From contig AQTY01000004.1 in assembly GCA_000372225.1 (NCBI GenBank), positions 18,964 to 82,963 of the forward strand: DNA of 64,000 bases, in the 5' to 3' direction. This document shows, piece after piece, positions 16,872 to 25,649 of this stretch (position 1 is its first letter; each line of letters opens with the position of its first letter). The notes below the pieces were generated by a model. That model was not told where the DNA came from. It saw only the letters and a list, made by a program, of their open reading frames with translations, and searched no databases. A program made the position numbers and the translations under genes. Source of the DNA: Candidatus Nitromaritima sp. SCGC AAA288-L16 (GTDB lineage Bacteria > Nitrospinota > Nitrospinia > Nitrospinales > VA-1).

Positions 16872-17828
16872 TTATAAATCAAATAATGAACTTACCGAAG
16901 TTTCTCGATTGATCCGCAAAATGGCCTCGCCTAATAAAGGCGCCACGGATAAAATTTTAATTTTTGGATGGTTTCTCATGGCATCACGAACTGGAATCGT
17001 GTTGGTTGCCACGATAGACTTAATTTCTGATTTAGAAATACGCTCTATCGCGGGTCCAGACAAAACAGCATGTGAGCAACAAGCATGTACTTCACGGGCC
17101 CCCGCTTCCAACAAAGCAGCTGTACCTTCCACAAGAGTCCCAGCGGTATCGATCATATCATCAACGACGAAGCACACCTTGTCAACAACATCTCCAATAA
17201 TGTTCATCGCCTTAGCCTCATTCGCTGCCTCTCGACGTTTATCAATAATAGCAAGGCTGACCCCTAGGCGCTTTGCAAAAGCCCTAGCTCGTTCCACTCC
17301 GCCTGCATCTGGAGAAATAACTATCATATCCTTCAATTCTAGATTTTCCAGATAAGGAATCAGTACCTTCATAGAAAAAAGATGATCCACGGGAATATTA
17401 AAAAAACCTTGTATCTGCCCTGCATGAAGATCTACTGTCAATACACGGTCTGTCCCCGCAGTCACTAGTAAGTCTGCTATTAACTTGGAAGTAATGGGAA
17501 CCCGTGGTTCACTCTTGCGATCTTGGCGAGCGTAACCGTAATAAGGTATCACGGCCGTTATACGTCTGGCAGAGGAACGCTTAAGAGCATCGATCATGAT
17601 CAATAGTTCCATCAAGTTTTTATTTCCTGGATAACAAGTTGGCTGGATTACAAAAACATCACCACCTCGAACATTTTCTTCAATGCGCACATAAATTTCT
17701 TCATCAGAGAAATCTTTGATTATCGTGCGGCCCAATTTTATTTTCATGTACTTGCAAATGTCCTCTGCAAGCTCAATATTAGCCCTCCCAGAAAAAACAA
17801 GGACTCTCCCGTTTAGATTCTGTTCCAT
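16872..17828 (-). CDS. prs: Ribose-phosphate pyrophosphokinase (PRPP synthetase)
   Basis: 318 residues, class I length. Key segments: LVFSGRANIELAEDICKYM, FSDEEIYVRIEENVRGGDVF, YYGYARQDRKSEPRVPITSK (ATP-binding flexible loop), the DLHAGQIQGFFNIPVDHL metal motif and CFVVDDMIDTAGTL, the PRPP loop. It makes PRPP from ribose 5-phosphate and ATP for nucleotide, His and Trp synthesis, so it supplies the hisG substrate encoded about 5 kb away. It is preceded by tRNA-Gln on the same strand. Confidence 0.97.
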   Translation of the reverse strand: MEQNLNGRVLVFSGRANIELAEDICKYMKIKLGRTIIKDFSDEEIYVRIEENVRGGDVFVIQPTCYPGNKNLMELLIMIDALKRSSARRITAVIPYYGYARQDRKSEPRVPITSKLIADLLVTAGTDRVLTVDLHAGQIQGFFNIPVDHLFSMKVLIPYLENLELKDMIVISPDAGGVERARAFAKRLGVSLAIIDKRREAANEAKAMNIIGDVVDKVCFVVDDMIDTAGTLVEGTAALLEAGAREVHACCSHAVLSGPAIERISKSEIKSIVATNTIPVRDAMRNHPKIKILSVAPLLGEAILRINRETSVSSLFDL

Positions 17829-17874
17829 ACGATATCCACCAGATAAACTTAAAAAACCTTTTTACCATTAAAAG

Positions 17875-17947
17875 CTGGGGCGGGAGGATTCGAACCTCCG
17901 AATGCAGGCATCAAAAACCTGTGTCTTAACCGCTTGACGACGCCCCA
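17875..17947 (-). tRNA. tRNA-Gln (anticodon TTG)
   Basis: The minus strand begins TGGGGCG and ends CGCCCCA-G, a perfect acceptor stem with U1-A72 as in other bacterial tRNA-Gln. The anticodon loop contains TTTTGAT with anticodon TTG, and the T-arm is GGAGG-TTCGAAT-CCTCC. The CCA tail is not encoded (CTT follows). 73 nt, located between ispE and prs. Confidence 0.96.
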
Positions 17948-18099
17948 ATCTGTAATCGCTATCTATATTTAGCTTAATCTCGTGACCGACAACCAATACA
18001 CACGCTATGAAAAACTCTTAAATATACGGACAATATTCACTTTTGAATCGATCTAAAATTTAAAAGTCAGATCTTCTTTAATTTAGTTATTAGATTTTG

Positions 18100-18153
18100 A
18101 GCAACGAAAAATGGAGGGTAGGCTGGAGTTACGCTACTTAAATTTTCGTTGCT
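18100..18153. repeat. Long inverted repeat (stem-loop) between ispE and tRNA-Gln
   Basis: An 11-bp perfect inverted repeat, AGCAACGAAAA (18100-18110) and TTTTCGTTGCT (18143-18153). It encloses a 32-nt loop that itself contains GTAG (18118-18121) and CTAC (18134-18137), able to pair. It lies just downstream of the ispE stop and lacks a clean T-tract, so it may be a processing or 3'-end-protecting structure rather than a simple terminator. The rest of 17948-18194 shows no gene. Confidence 0.7.
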
Positions 18154-18194
18154 AATTAAAAATTTCCAAGACCACCCTTTTTAGACTTCATTAG

Positions 18195-19088
18195 TTAGGG
18201 GTAGTTCAGGATATCCTCCGGAAAGAATTCAGTCAAACTTTCAATCGTTTCTACAATAACTCTTTCCCAAGTTCCATTCAAACCTGCGCATGCAACCCGG
18301 GCCTTCTCCGGATCATCAAAAATTCCAAATACAGTGGACCCACTCCCAGATAAAAGAACACCCAAAGCACCCCGAGCCCCTAACTCGTCTTTAACGACCT
18401 GGACTTCAGGAAACCTTTGAATAACAACAGGTTCTAAATCATTGTACAACCGGGATCCTAAGCTTGTGATGTCCGATAAGGATAGGTTTTTCCGCAAGAT
18501 GCTAATATTATTTTCCCGTTTTGTCAACTTCAATTTTAGATTTTGATATACCCAAGAAGTCGCAACAGGAAACCCGGGAAACACCAACAAAACCTGAAAC
18601 TTAGCACAAGGTTCCAGGGCCTTTAACTGCTCCCCACGCCCCATTCCAAGCGCGCAAGGGGAAGTAAGAAAAAATGGGACATCGGAACCCAATTCTGCGG
18701 CCAATTTAGATAACTTCTCTCGCTCAATCTTCAAATCCCACAAACAATTCAGACCCATAAGTACGCCGGCAGCATTACCACTACCACCCCCAAGCCCAGC
18801 ACCGAAAGGAATATTTTTTTTCAACCGAATGCTGACTCCTTTACCTTCAACCTGATATGACTTTCGTAATAAAAGTGCCGCTTTACAAACAAGGTTGGTA
18901 TCATCCGTGGGTACTCCTGGCGTATCACACTCCAGTTTAATCCCCGAGGGCAAAAGTTCTAACTCCACGTCATCATATAAAGATACCATTTGAAAAATTG
19001 TTTCCAATTCATGAAACCCATCTTCTCTTTTTCCGTGAATATGAAGACCTAAGTTTATCTTGGCCGGGGTTTTAAATTTTATTTTCAT
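18195..19088 (-). CDS. ispE: 4-diphosphocytidyl-2-C-methyl-D-erythritol kinase
   Basis: About 297 residues from ATG 19088, chosen because MKIKFKTPAKINLGLHIHGK is the family start and GGCGAGA precedes it; a GTG 12 bases upstream is an alternative. GHMP kinase motifs: KTPAKINLGL, then IPFGAGLGGGSGNAAGVL (ATP loop; most IspE have GGGSSDAA) and GVLLSGSGSTVFGIF. It phosphorylates CDP-methylerythritol in the MEP isoprenoid pathway. The neighbours lolB-like upstream and tRNA-Gln/prs downstream reproduce the order known from many proteobacteria. Confidence 0.96.
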   Translation of the reverse strand: MKIKFKTPAKINLGLHIHGKREDGFHELETIFQMVSLYDDVELELLPSGIKLECDTPGVPTDDTNLVCKAALLLRKSYQVEGKGVSIRLKKNIPFGAGLGGGSGNAAGVLMGLNCLWDLKIEREKLSKLAAELGSDVPFFLTSPCALGMGRGEQLKALEPCAKFQVLLVFPGFPVATSWVYQNLKLKLTKRENNISILRKNLSLSDITSLGSRLYNDLEPVVIQRFPEVQVVKDELGARGALGVLLSGSGSTVFGIFDDPEKARVACAGLNGTWERVIVETIESLTEFFPEDILNYP

Positions 19089-19115
19089 GCTTCTCGCCAC
19101 GTCACCAATTACTCT

Positions 19116-19901
19116 TCAGTTCATCAATCCCAATGCTAACTCAAATGCATCGAGAGAAATACCTTGATTGATCATCACGTCTGAGAAACTCATTATAATA
19201 GATTGATTTTTTGACTTAATCTCGATTACAACCTTGTGAGCGAAGTCCAACTCATCAACCTTCTTGTAATCGTCCCAATAGACCCTGTAAATTTCCCGGG
19301 TGCCTCGCATCAAGAGTAATGATTTTGGCAACAACGTATAAGCGTCGATTCCAATCTCTACCCGTTCTCCCGTTTTTTGGTTGATCGTTTCAATTTGCAA
19401 AACGGTTTGGTCGCTATTCCATTTTGCGACTTTCATCTGTAAATGAGAAAGGTGCGGTATCCCTCCTGAAAACACGCTGATGTAATCTCTAAAGTCTATG
19501 TAAGTCCCCAAAACACGGTGCATACTTTCCCAAACCGCTTCTCCAGAAATGACTCGATTTTTTCGTGGATCATACATTAAAGTTTTTTCACCTTCATAAA
19601 TCAGCACACCTAATACCTGGCGAAATAAGCTGTAAGTATCCACTCGCATTGCTTCATCCCCCTTGACAAGCAATGTCTGACGAAACGATTGATTTAAGTT
19701 TTCTCCAGAAATTTTTGTACGTACAAATGCTTTTACATCTTGAATAGCAGATTTACGGGCTTCGAGTTCGGAAAACAAAGAGGACAGGGACTTCATTTCT
19801 GGCTTCGCTTCTGTTGATACAGGCAAAACCTTGGGTTGGCAGGAAACAATGAAAACTAGCAGGTACCCTACTACTACATACGGGGGTAGGGAAATTCGCA
19901 T
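19116..19901 (-). CDS. LolB-like / DUF4292-type outer-membrane lipoprotein
   Basis: 261 residues. Signal peptide with lipobox LVFIVSC at residues 15-21, so a lipoprotein. The mature part has a LolA/LolB-like beta pattern: VKAFVRTKISGENLNQSFRQ, LLVKGDEAMRVDTYSLFRQV, LMYDPRKNRVISGEAVWESM, then IGIDAYTLLPKSLLLMRG. LolB receives lipoproteins from LolA at the outer membrane. The position directly upstream of ispE matches lolB in enterobacteria, which supports the assignment more than sequence identity I can judge. A DUF4292 label would describe the same fold. The preceding gene is a TPR lipoprotein-like fusion. Confidence 0.75.
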   Translation of the reverse strand: MRISLPPYVVVGYLLVFIVSCQPKVLPVSTEAKPEMKSLSSLFSELEARKSAIQDVKAFVRTKISGENLNQSFRQTLLVKGDEAMRVDTYSLFRQVLGVLIYEGEKTLMYDPRKNRVISGEAVWESMHRVLGTYIDFRDYISVFSGGIPHLSHLQMKVAKWNSDQTVLQIETINQKTGERVEIGIDAYTLLPKSLLLMRGTREIYRVYWDDYKKVDELDFAHKVVIEIKSKNQSIIMSFSDVMINQGISLDAFELALGLMN

Positions 19902-19946
19902 AGAATTGGGTATCAGTATGGTTAAAACTGGGTTAAATATTGATAG

Positions 19947-22184
19947 TTAATTATTACTCAGAAGTTTTTGCACCTTTTGAATCTTTTTTTCCAGTTCCCT
20001 AGGGTCAGGTAACTCGCTATCAACATCATCTGTTTTTTCTAAAGTGAGGAAAAGACTTGTTTCCCATGCCTTGCCAGCTTTTATATAGTTCATCAATGAA
20101 AAGTGGATGTCTCCCAAATGGCTATATAAAACTGGATCAGGGGAAGTATAAACCATAGCCTTTTTAAGTTCTCTAAGGGCTTTTTCTGATTCTCCTTTCT
20201 TAAAATAAATCCAGCTCAGACTATCAAGAAAATAACCATTTTTGGGCTGAATAGAAAGTGCCTTATCCAAATGTCCTAGAGCTTTATCTAGTGATTTCCC
20301 TTCCCTAGCATAAATATACCCCAAAAAATTATGCGCATTGGAATGCATGGGGTTAAGCTCGATAGAGTGCTTTATATTTTTTATAGCTAGCTCAAATTCA
20401 CCTTTCCGCTCTTGGAGAGCTCCCAGTTCAAAATAATAAGAATCTTTATTTTTGTCTATGGCAATTGCTTTTTGCATTGCGTCAATGGCTTCGTCTAATC
20501 GATTAACCGCGACACAGGCAATAGCTAGGGAGTGATAAAGGGTGTCATTATTTTGATCTATTTTAATAGCTTCCTCAATCAATTGAACTGTTTTTTCAGG
20601 GTGCTTATTCATACTATGTAACCGAGCCAAGTAAACCATTAAATGCACGGACCTAGGCTCTATTTTCAGCAAACTATTTATTTCTTGAATGGCTCTATCT
20701 ACGCGGCCAAGCATTTCATAAACACGCCCAAGCACCATTAAAATTTCTTTTTTGTATTTCTTCTCCTGAAGCAACTGAAACTCATCAAGCGCTTTCAAGT
20801 AAATTCCCTGTTCATAGTAAACGGCCCCAATTTTTATATGCATATCTGGAGCGCCCAAAACTTCTTTTGCATCTGCTCGGTATTTGCTCGAGTTTACATC
20901 CATTCTTAAAGTTGAACCTTTCATAGCGGTCATCTGCTTATGAATGTTCTCATTCAAGGGGTCTAGCTTTAAAAGAATCTTGTATTGTTTTTTAGCCTCA
21001 TCGGACTTCCCCTGTGCCGCCAGGGTCCAAGCCAGAAATTCTCGAGCTTTCAAAAGATTAGGACGTAACTCCAAAGCTTGATTTAAGGATCTTTTGGCAT
21101 CTTCTAATTTTCCTGCGACAATATTAACTCTCGCAAGGTAGTGGTACCCTAAGGGATTCGTTGATTCTACCTGGAGTACCTTCTTGTACATATCTTCTGC
21201 AAGATCATATTGCTGACGAACTTCGTAAATTGCACCGCTGAGAAGGTAGGCTCTTGCTAACCCCGACTTAGCCTGAATTACGCGTTGATAATGACTTAGA
21301 GCTCGCTCATATTCGAGCCGCCCGGCGAGAATATCTCCAGTCATCATATTCAATTCGGGATTATCAGGAAAACGCCTCAAAGACTCTTGCAGTGTCTTAT
21401 AGGCATCTTCTATTTCCCCTGCACGAATGAGATTAATCGCCAATTGACTATAAAATTCATAATCATCTGGGGCAAACTGAACCACCAGGCGATAATTCTC
21501 TGAAGCTTGCTCAAACTGATGTTCTCGAACCGCTTGCAAAGCCATTAGGTAATAGTAGTACGCTCGTGGATCCCTAACATTCTCGTTGCTTTTTTTTGCG
21601 GTTAGTTTCTCAACAACCTTAACTGCATATGAATTAGACAAATCAATGTTTCGGGAAACTTGGTCTATTGGAAAGGTGGTACAATTGGATATGAACACTA
21701 GTATTGCAACTGGTAAAATTACTTTTAGCTTACAGTTGATACGATCAAGTATATTCTTCACACTTTCATCCTTCATTCCTATTTCTGGTGCTTGCATTTT
21801 ATCTTGCTTCAACGAATATTGCTTTTTCTCTTCGGCAGAATTTTTTTTTATAGATTCTACAATAAGGCCTTCTTGGAAAACAATTCTGTTCACTAAGGCC
21901 GAGCCTGCGCTTTCATTAATCGTTTTGATAATTTTTTCACGTAAGGGTTCCAAAGCTGGAAACCATACTCTGTCTGACACCGTGACAAACAAGCTTTTAC
22001 TTGAAAATTTTTTAACCCGTGTGACAAGTGCCAAGTCTTTACCTACTATAAGCTTCCACTGAAAGTCGAACCAAGCGAAGGATTGGGAGTCGTTAGAATC
22101 GACCCTAACTATTGATTTCCCAAGCACAGAGCGTATAGTTTCCCAACTTGCGTACATTTGTTTACTCATTAGGCCTAGGCTCAA
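19947..22184 (-). CDS. DUF721 (DciA-like) domain fused to a TPR lipoprotein-like protein
   Basis: 745 residues in one unbroken frame. Residues about 1-110 (SWETIRSVLGKSIVRVDSND, WKLIVGKDLALVTRVKKFSS, LFVTVSDRVWFPALEPLREK) match the DUF721/DciA pattern of a small cytoplasmic, DNA-replication-linked protein. After a polar linker, about residues 150-172 read RINCKLKVILPVAILVFISNC, which looks like a lipoprotein signal peptide (Asn before Cys is unusual). Then about 15 TPR units follow (for example AYKTLQESLRRFPDNPELNM and LNPMHSNAHNFLGYIYAREG). TPR lipoproteins commonly precede lolB-ispE. An internal start near residue 137 could yield the lipoprotein alone. Fusion, readthrough of a lost stop, or assembly error all fit. 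Confidence 0.8.
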   Translation of the reverse strand: MSLGLMSKQMYASWETIRSVLGKSIVRVDSNDSQSFAWFDFQWKLIVGKDLALVTRVKKFSSKSLFVTVSDRVWFPALEPLREKIIKTINESAGSALVNRIVFQEGLIVESIKKNSAEEKKQYSLKQDKMQAPEIGMKDESVKNILDRINCKLKVILPVAILVFISNCTTFPIDQVSRNIDLSNSYAVKVVEKLTAKKSNENVRDPRAYYYYLMALQAVREHQFEQASENYRLVVQFAPDDYEFYSQLAINLIRAGEIEDAYKTLQESLRRFPDNPELNMMTGDILAGRLEYERALSHYQRVIQAKSGLARAYLLSGAIYEVRQQYDLAEDMYKKVLQVESTNPLGYHYLARVNIVAGKLEDAKRSLNQALELRPNLLKAREFLAWTLAAQGKSDEAKKQYKILLKLDPLNENIHKQMTAMKGSTLRMDVNSSKYRADAKEVLGAPDMHIKIGAVYYEQGIYLKALDEFQLLQEKKYKKEILMVLGRVYEMLGRVDRAIQEINSLLKIEPRSVHLMVYLARLHSMNKHPEKTVQLIEEAIKIDQNNDTLYHSLAIACVAVNRLDEAIDAMQKAIAIDKNKDSYYFELGALQERKGEFELAIKNIKHSIELNPMHSNAHNFLGYIYAREGKSLDKALGHLDKALSIQPKNGYFLDSLSWIYFKKGESEKALRELKKAMVYTSPDPVLYSHLGDIHFSLMNYIKAGKAWETSLFLTLEKTDDVDSELPDPRELEKKIQKVQKLLSNN

Positions 22185-22373
22185 ATTCTTTAAATATTGG
22201 ATTTATTTTAGCTATGTTGTCCGGCAATATAAAGACATTTTTGAGATGTATTACGTCTCTAGCCTTGTGCCGGTTAATTAAGACCACATTATAAAAATTA
22301 CCCTTAAAACGAAAAGGATAGCTGGGATCACCTAACTAAAACGGCCCCACATCCTTTCATATTTTTATAGATC

Positions 22374-23879
22374 ATGCGATCACATATTTATCTGGCAGTT
22401 TTTGGTCTATTGAGCTTGATCCTTTATCTAGGGTTAACAGATCTATCTAAAGATTTCAACTGGGGTGAAGGTTATTCCAAACGTCCTATTCTTGAATATC
22501 TTGCTATCTATTTTTCTTTATTTTTTCTTTATACACTGGCCTGTCTTTCTATTTTTAAATCCAACTGGTCTCAAAAAACATTCTGGACCCTGATCGCCTT
22601 CGGATTATTATTTCGTTTTGCAATGCTCCCTTCCCAACAGATTCAAGAAGATGACGTATATCGTTATCTTTGGGATGGCAAGGTGTTTGCTCATGGAATT
22701 AATCCCTTCAAATTCGCTCCGGAAGAAGTTAACCAATATAAATCCTTAAAAATACAAGACCCGGTATATTTTCACTCACATTATGAGGAAAGCGACAAAA
22801 AGGAGTTAGCTATTCTAAATGATTTAAAATGGAAAAATGACATCGCTCTTCGCTATATGGAGCGAATTAACCACCCAGATGTTCCCACTATCTATCCACC
22901 TTTGGCCCAATACGTGTTTCGCCTCTCGCAGCAAATAAATGTAGATAGTCTACTCACCTTACGAATAATATTTTTGGCATTTGATCTAATGGGTACGGTT
23001 TTCATCATACTTGCGTTAAGGGCCTTAAACCTGAACCAAAATTTTAGTCTAGTTTATTTTTGGTCGCCCCTAATGATCAAGGAAACTTATAACTCAACTC
23101 ATCTGGATATAATCGGGATATCCTGTCTTTGTGCATCCATATATTTTCTTATACGAAAACGAATGGTGGGATCCATTTTTTTTCTAGCTTTGAGCGTTCT
23201 TGGAAAATTTTATTCCGCAATTCTTCTCCCTTTTTACCTTCAAAGGGTCTGGTTTCTCGCGCAAGAAAATAAGCAATCCGGCACGGCAACTGCAATCTGT
23301 CACTTAACTTTATTTTGTACTGTAATTACAGTTTTCTACCTACCTTTTATTGATATAGGTGGGAGCATTTTTGATGGATTAAAAACGTATGGCGTTTATT
23401 GGCAAAGCAACGACAGCTTGTTCGCGATCTTGCTATATGTTCTTAAAAATATTTTAAAACTAGGAATGGATACAGAAATTCCGATTTTTGAAAATAGCAT
23501 GGTATTTGCGAAAAGTATCACGACCTTAGTCATTTTAGCAGCGGTAGCCTATTTAATTCTTAAAGGGGCTCCTAAAATAAACTCTCCGGAGATATGGGTA
23601 CGAAATATTTTTCTGGTTATGGTTCTGGTATTCCTTCTGAGCCCTGTTCAAAACCCCTGGTATCTATGTTGGACTGTTCCCTTTCTATGCATTTTCCATT
23701 CGAGATCGTTGATCTTTCTAACCGGACTAATCGGATTATATTATCTCGACTTTTACCTCGACTATCAGGACATCACCCAATACTCAATCTTGGTTGCCTG
23801 GCTCGAATACACCCCATTTTATGTCTATTTGCTTTGGGAGCTTTTTAAGTCAAAAAAGATTTGGAAGCCCATAGAGTGA
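22374..23879 (+). CDS. Integral-membrane glycosyltransferase (GT-C fold, GT87/mannosyltransferase-like)
   Basis: 501 residues with about 11 membrane helices. The first large loop contains QEDDVYRYLWDGKVFAHGIN followed by PFKFAPEE, the acidic-pair plus DG..NPF motif typical of polyprenyl-phosphate-dependent GT-C enzymes. INHPDVPTIYPPLAQYVFRL follows, a loop also conserved in this group. It probably moves a sugar from a lipid carrier on the outer face of the inner membrane onto a glycolipid or envelope glycan. Sugar and acceptor are unknown. The gene is monocistronic, divergent from the DUF721-TPR gene. Confidence 0.85.
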   Translation: MRSHIYLAVFGLLSLILYLGLTDLSKDFNWGEGYSKRPILEYLAIYFSLFFLYTLACLSIFKSNWSQKTFWTLIAFGLLFRFAMLPSQQIQEDDVYRYLWDGKVFAHGINPFKFAPEEVNQYKSLKIQDPVYFHSHYEESDKKELAILNDLKWKNDIALRYMERINHPDVPTIYPPLAQYVFRLSQQINVDSLLTLRIIFLAFDLMGTVFIILALRALNLNQNFSLVYFWSPLMIKETYNSTHLDIIGISCLCASIYFLIRKRMVGSIFFLALSVLGKFYSAILLPFYLQRVWFLAQENKQSGTATAICHLTLFCTVITVFYLPFIDIGGSIFDGLKTYGVYWQSNDSLFAILLYVLKNILKLGMDTEIPIFENSMVFAKSITTLVILAAVAYLILKGAPKINSPEIWVRNIFLVMVLVFLLSPVQNPWYLCWTVPFLCIFHSRSLIFLTGLIGLYYLDFYLDYQDITQYSILVAWLEYTPFYVYLLWELFKSKKIWKPIE

Positions 23880-24052
23880 ACTGCTTACTTCCAAAGAAAC
23901 CTTCCTATCTTTTGTTATTTTTTAGATCCGCAATTAGGCAAGAGAAGATCAACGCAAAGGTTGTGCCGATCGAATCAGTTGATTTGTGAGCCCTGAACAC
24001 ACATAAACGCTTACTCAAGAAAAACTGGTTTAAATAAATTCTAAATTATTTT

Positions 24053-24745
24053 TTATAGCAACTCTTGAAAACAACTCACGGTAGTAAAACCATCTTTTTT
24101 GTATTTTTTGTTTCGATCTATAAGTATTGCTTCTATTCCAACACTGTTAGCACCTTGAATATCTGCACGAATATCGTCACCAATATGACAAACTTCCTTC
24201 GAACTAACCCCACTTCTTCTGATGGCTTCAAGAAAAATTCTTTTATCGGGTTTGGCTGATCCAATCTCTGAAGATGCTAAAATAAAATCAAAATAACCCG
24301 CAAGATCCGTACTTTCCAAAATTGTGTGAAGGCGGGAATCCCAGTTAGAAACAACTCCTAGAGTAACCCCAGATTGTTTTAACTTTCTTAAAAGATCTGA
24401 ACTGATAACATCATCAAAAACATGCCAGTGGTCTTTTCTTGCAAAAGCCCCGTAAATGATTTCGAAATAATTTTCAAAATTTTTAAGACCGCCAGAATGT
24501 TCAAAAACCTGGGAAACAAGTCTCTTCCAAAAATCTCTTTCCGCCTGTTCGCCACTCTTTTTGCCTAAAGATTCAATTCCTCCTAAATTAGCCCACTCTT
24601 TTTGAAAAAGTTGATTCAGTTCTTCGGCTGACCCCTGAAACCCAAAAGGTCGAGCATAGGTTGCGTAAACGTCCCCAACAGAAGGTTCAACTCGAAGAAG
24701 TGTCCCACCTACATCAAAAAAAATAGCCTTATACTTAGATAACAC
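24053..24745 (-). CDS. HAD-superfamily hydrolase (subfamily IA)
   Basis: 230 residues. Motif I IFFDVGGTLLRVEP (nucleophile Asp; the usual second Asp is Gly, as in the HDHD3-like branch), motif II GVVSNWDSRL, motif III Lys in SSEIGSAKPDKRIF and motif IV HIGDDIRADIQGANSVGIEA. An alpha-helical cap lies between motifs I and II. It is probably a small-molecule phosphatase. It is the last gene of a minus-strand set with a cytidylyltransferase-like protein, a toroid-fold protein and a TPR lipoprotein, so the substrate may be a product of that set. Confidence 0.88.
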   Translation of the reverse strand: MLSKYKAIFFDVGGTLLRVEPSVGDVYATYARPFGFQGSAEELNQLFQKEWANLGGIESLGKKSGEQAERDFWKRLVSQVFEHSGGLKNFENYFEIIYGAFARKDHWHVFDDVISSDLLRKLKQSGVTLGVVSNWDSRLHTILESTDLAGYFDFILASSEIGSAKPDKRIFLEAIRRSGVSSKEVCHIGDDIRADIQGANSVGIEAILIDRNKKYKKDGFTTVSCFQELL

Positions 24746-24853
24746 TTGATCTCCATTTAAAAAAAGTAAATAGCTATAACTTAATATTTTTTTATTAAAT
24801 CACGTTTGAGAAGTTTTAAGTGGGGGAAGTCGAAAAAATAAATTGAGAATTGA

Positions 24854-25603
24854 TCAGAAACTACCTCTGTGTTTTTGGAAGGTCGATAATGCTTGTTCGT
24901 AGTCAGCCTCAGTATCTATTTCAAAGCAGCCTGGGCCTTGATCAACCAAACAGACACTCAGGTCTACAGACTTGGCGAATTCAGTGAATGGTATTTCCCA
25001 TAAAAGCTCTAAATATCTTGATTCAAAATTTTCATAATGTGCTATAAATTTTTTGCAATTCTCAAATGAAAGTTTAAAAAAACCAATAGCCTCTCCACCG
25101 AAAGTAAAATTAGCTTTTTCCTCAAGCGTCAGGTCTCTTTTGGTGACAAACATTCCTATTTTACCGTCGGATCGAATCATTGTTTTGGTTGATTCTGTAT
25201 TGTCTATATCTGCAGGAATTAACGCGAAGGATGTTGATTCTGAATTTTCAACATACCTACAAAATTCAGATTGAGGATAAAGCACATCTCCATCAAGAAC
25301 GACGACATCCTCTGTGCAACAGCGTAAACCCATAACCATAGATAAAGTGTTACCTGTCGTACGGTACAAATCATTATCAATAAATTTAAATTCGAGCTCT
25401 AGGTCAAGGCCTCTAACATATTGCTTTACATTTTCTTTACTGTGTCCGACTACTAGGTAAACGCAGCTTATTCCTAAAGAATCCAAAGAGATAAGGTGTC
25501 TTGAAAGCAAAGTCTCGTCATCAAAAGGTAAAAGACTTTTGTGGGGAATATCGTCACGGCCGAGGCGGGATCCATATCCAGCGAGAAGGATAACTGCTTG
25601 CAT
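24854..25603 (-). CDS. Nucleotidyltransferase (LicC / sugar-1-P cytidylyltransferase-like)
   Basis: 249 residues, single Rossmann-like NTP-transferase domain. MQAVILLAGYGSRLG and the downstream HKSLLPF lysine are the nucleotide-binding signature; VVVLDGDVLYPQ is the metal-binding Asp motif; NDLYRTTGNTLSMVMGLRC and FEIDTEADYEQAL match the phosphocholine-cytidylyltransferase-like (LicC) branch. It likely activates a phosphorylated alcohol or sugar as a CDP or NDP derivative. It sits 46 bp downstream of the toroid-fold gene and 108 bp upstream of the HAD gene. Confidence 0.85.
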   Translation of the reverse strand: MQAVILLAGYGSRLGRDDIPHKSLLPFDDETLLSRHLISLDSLGISCVYLVVGHSKENVKQYVRGLDLELEFKFIDNDLYRTTGNTLSMVMGLRCCTEDVVVLDGDVLYPQSEFCRYVENSESTSFALIPADIDNTESTKTMIRSDGKIGMFVTKRDLTLEEKANFTFGGEAIGFFKLSFENCKKFIAHYENFESRYLELLWEIPFTEFAKSVDLSVCLVDQGPGCFEIDTEADYEQALSTFQKHRGSF

Positions 25604-25649
25604 TAGGCGATTACAATTAATAAAAAAAGGTTAATGATAGAAACTTTTG

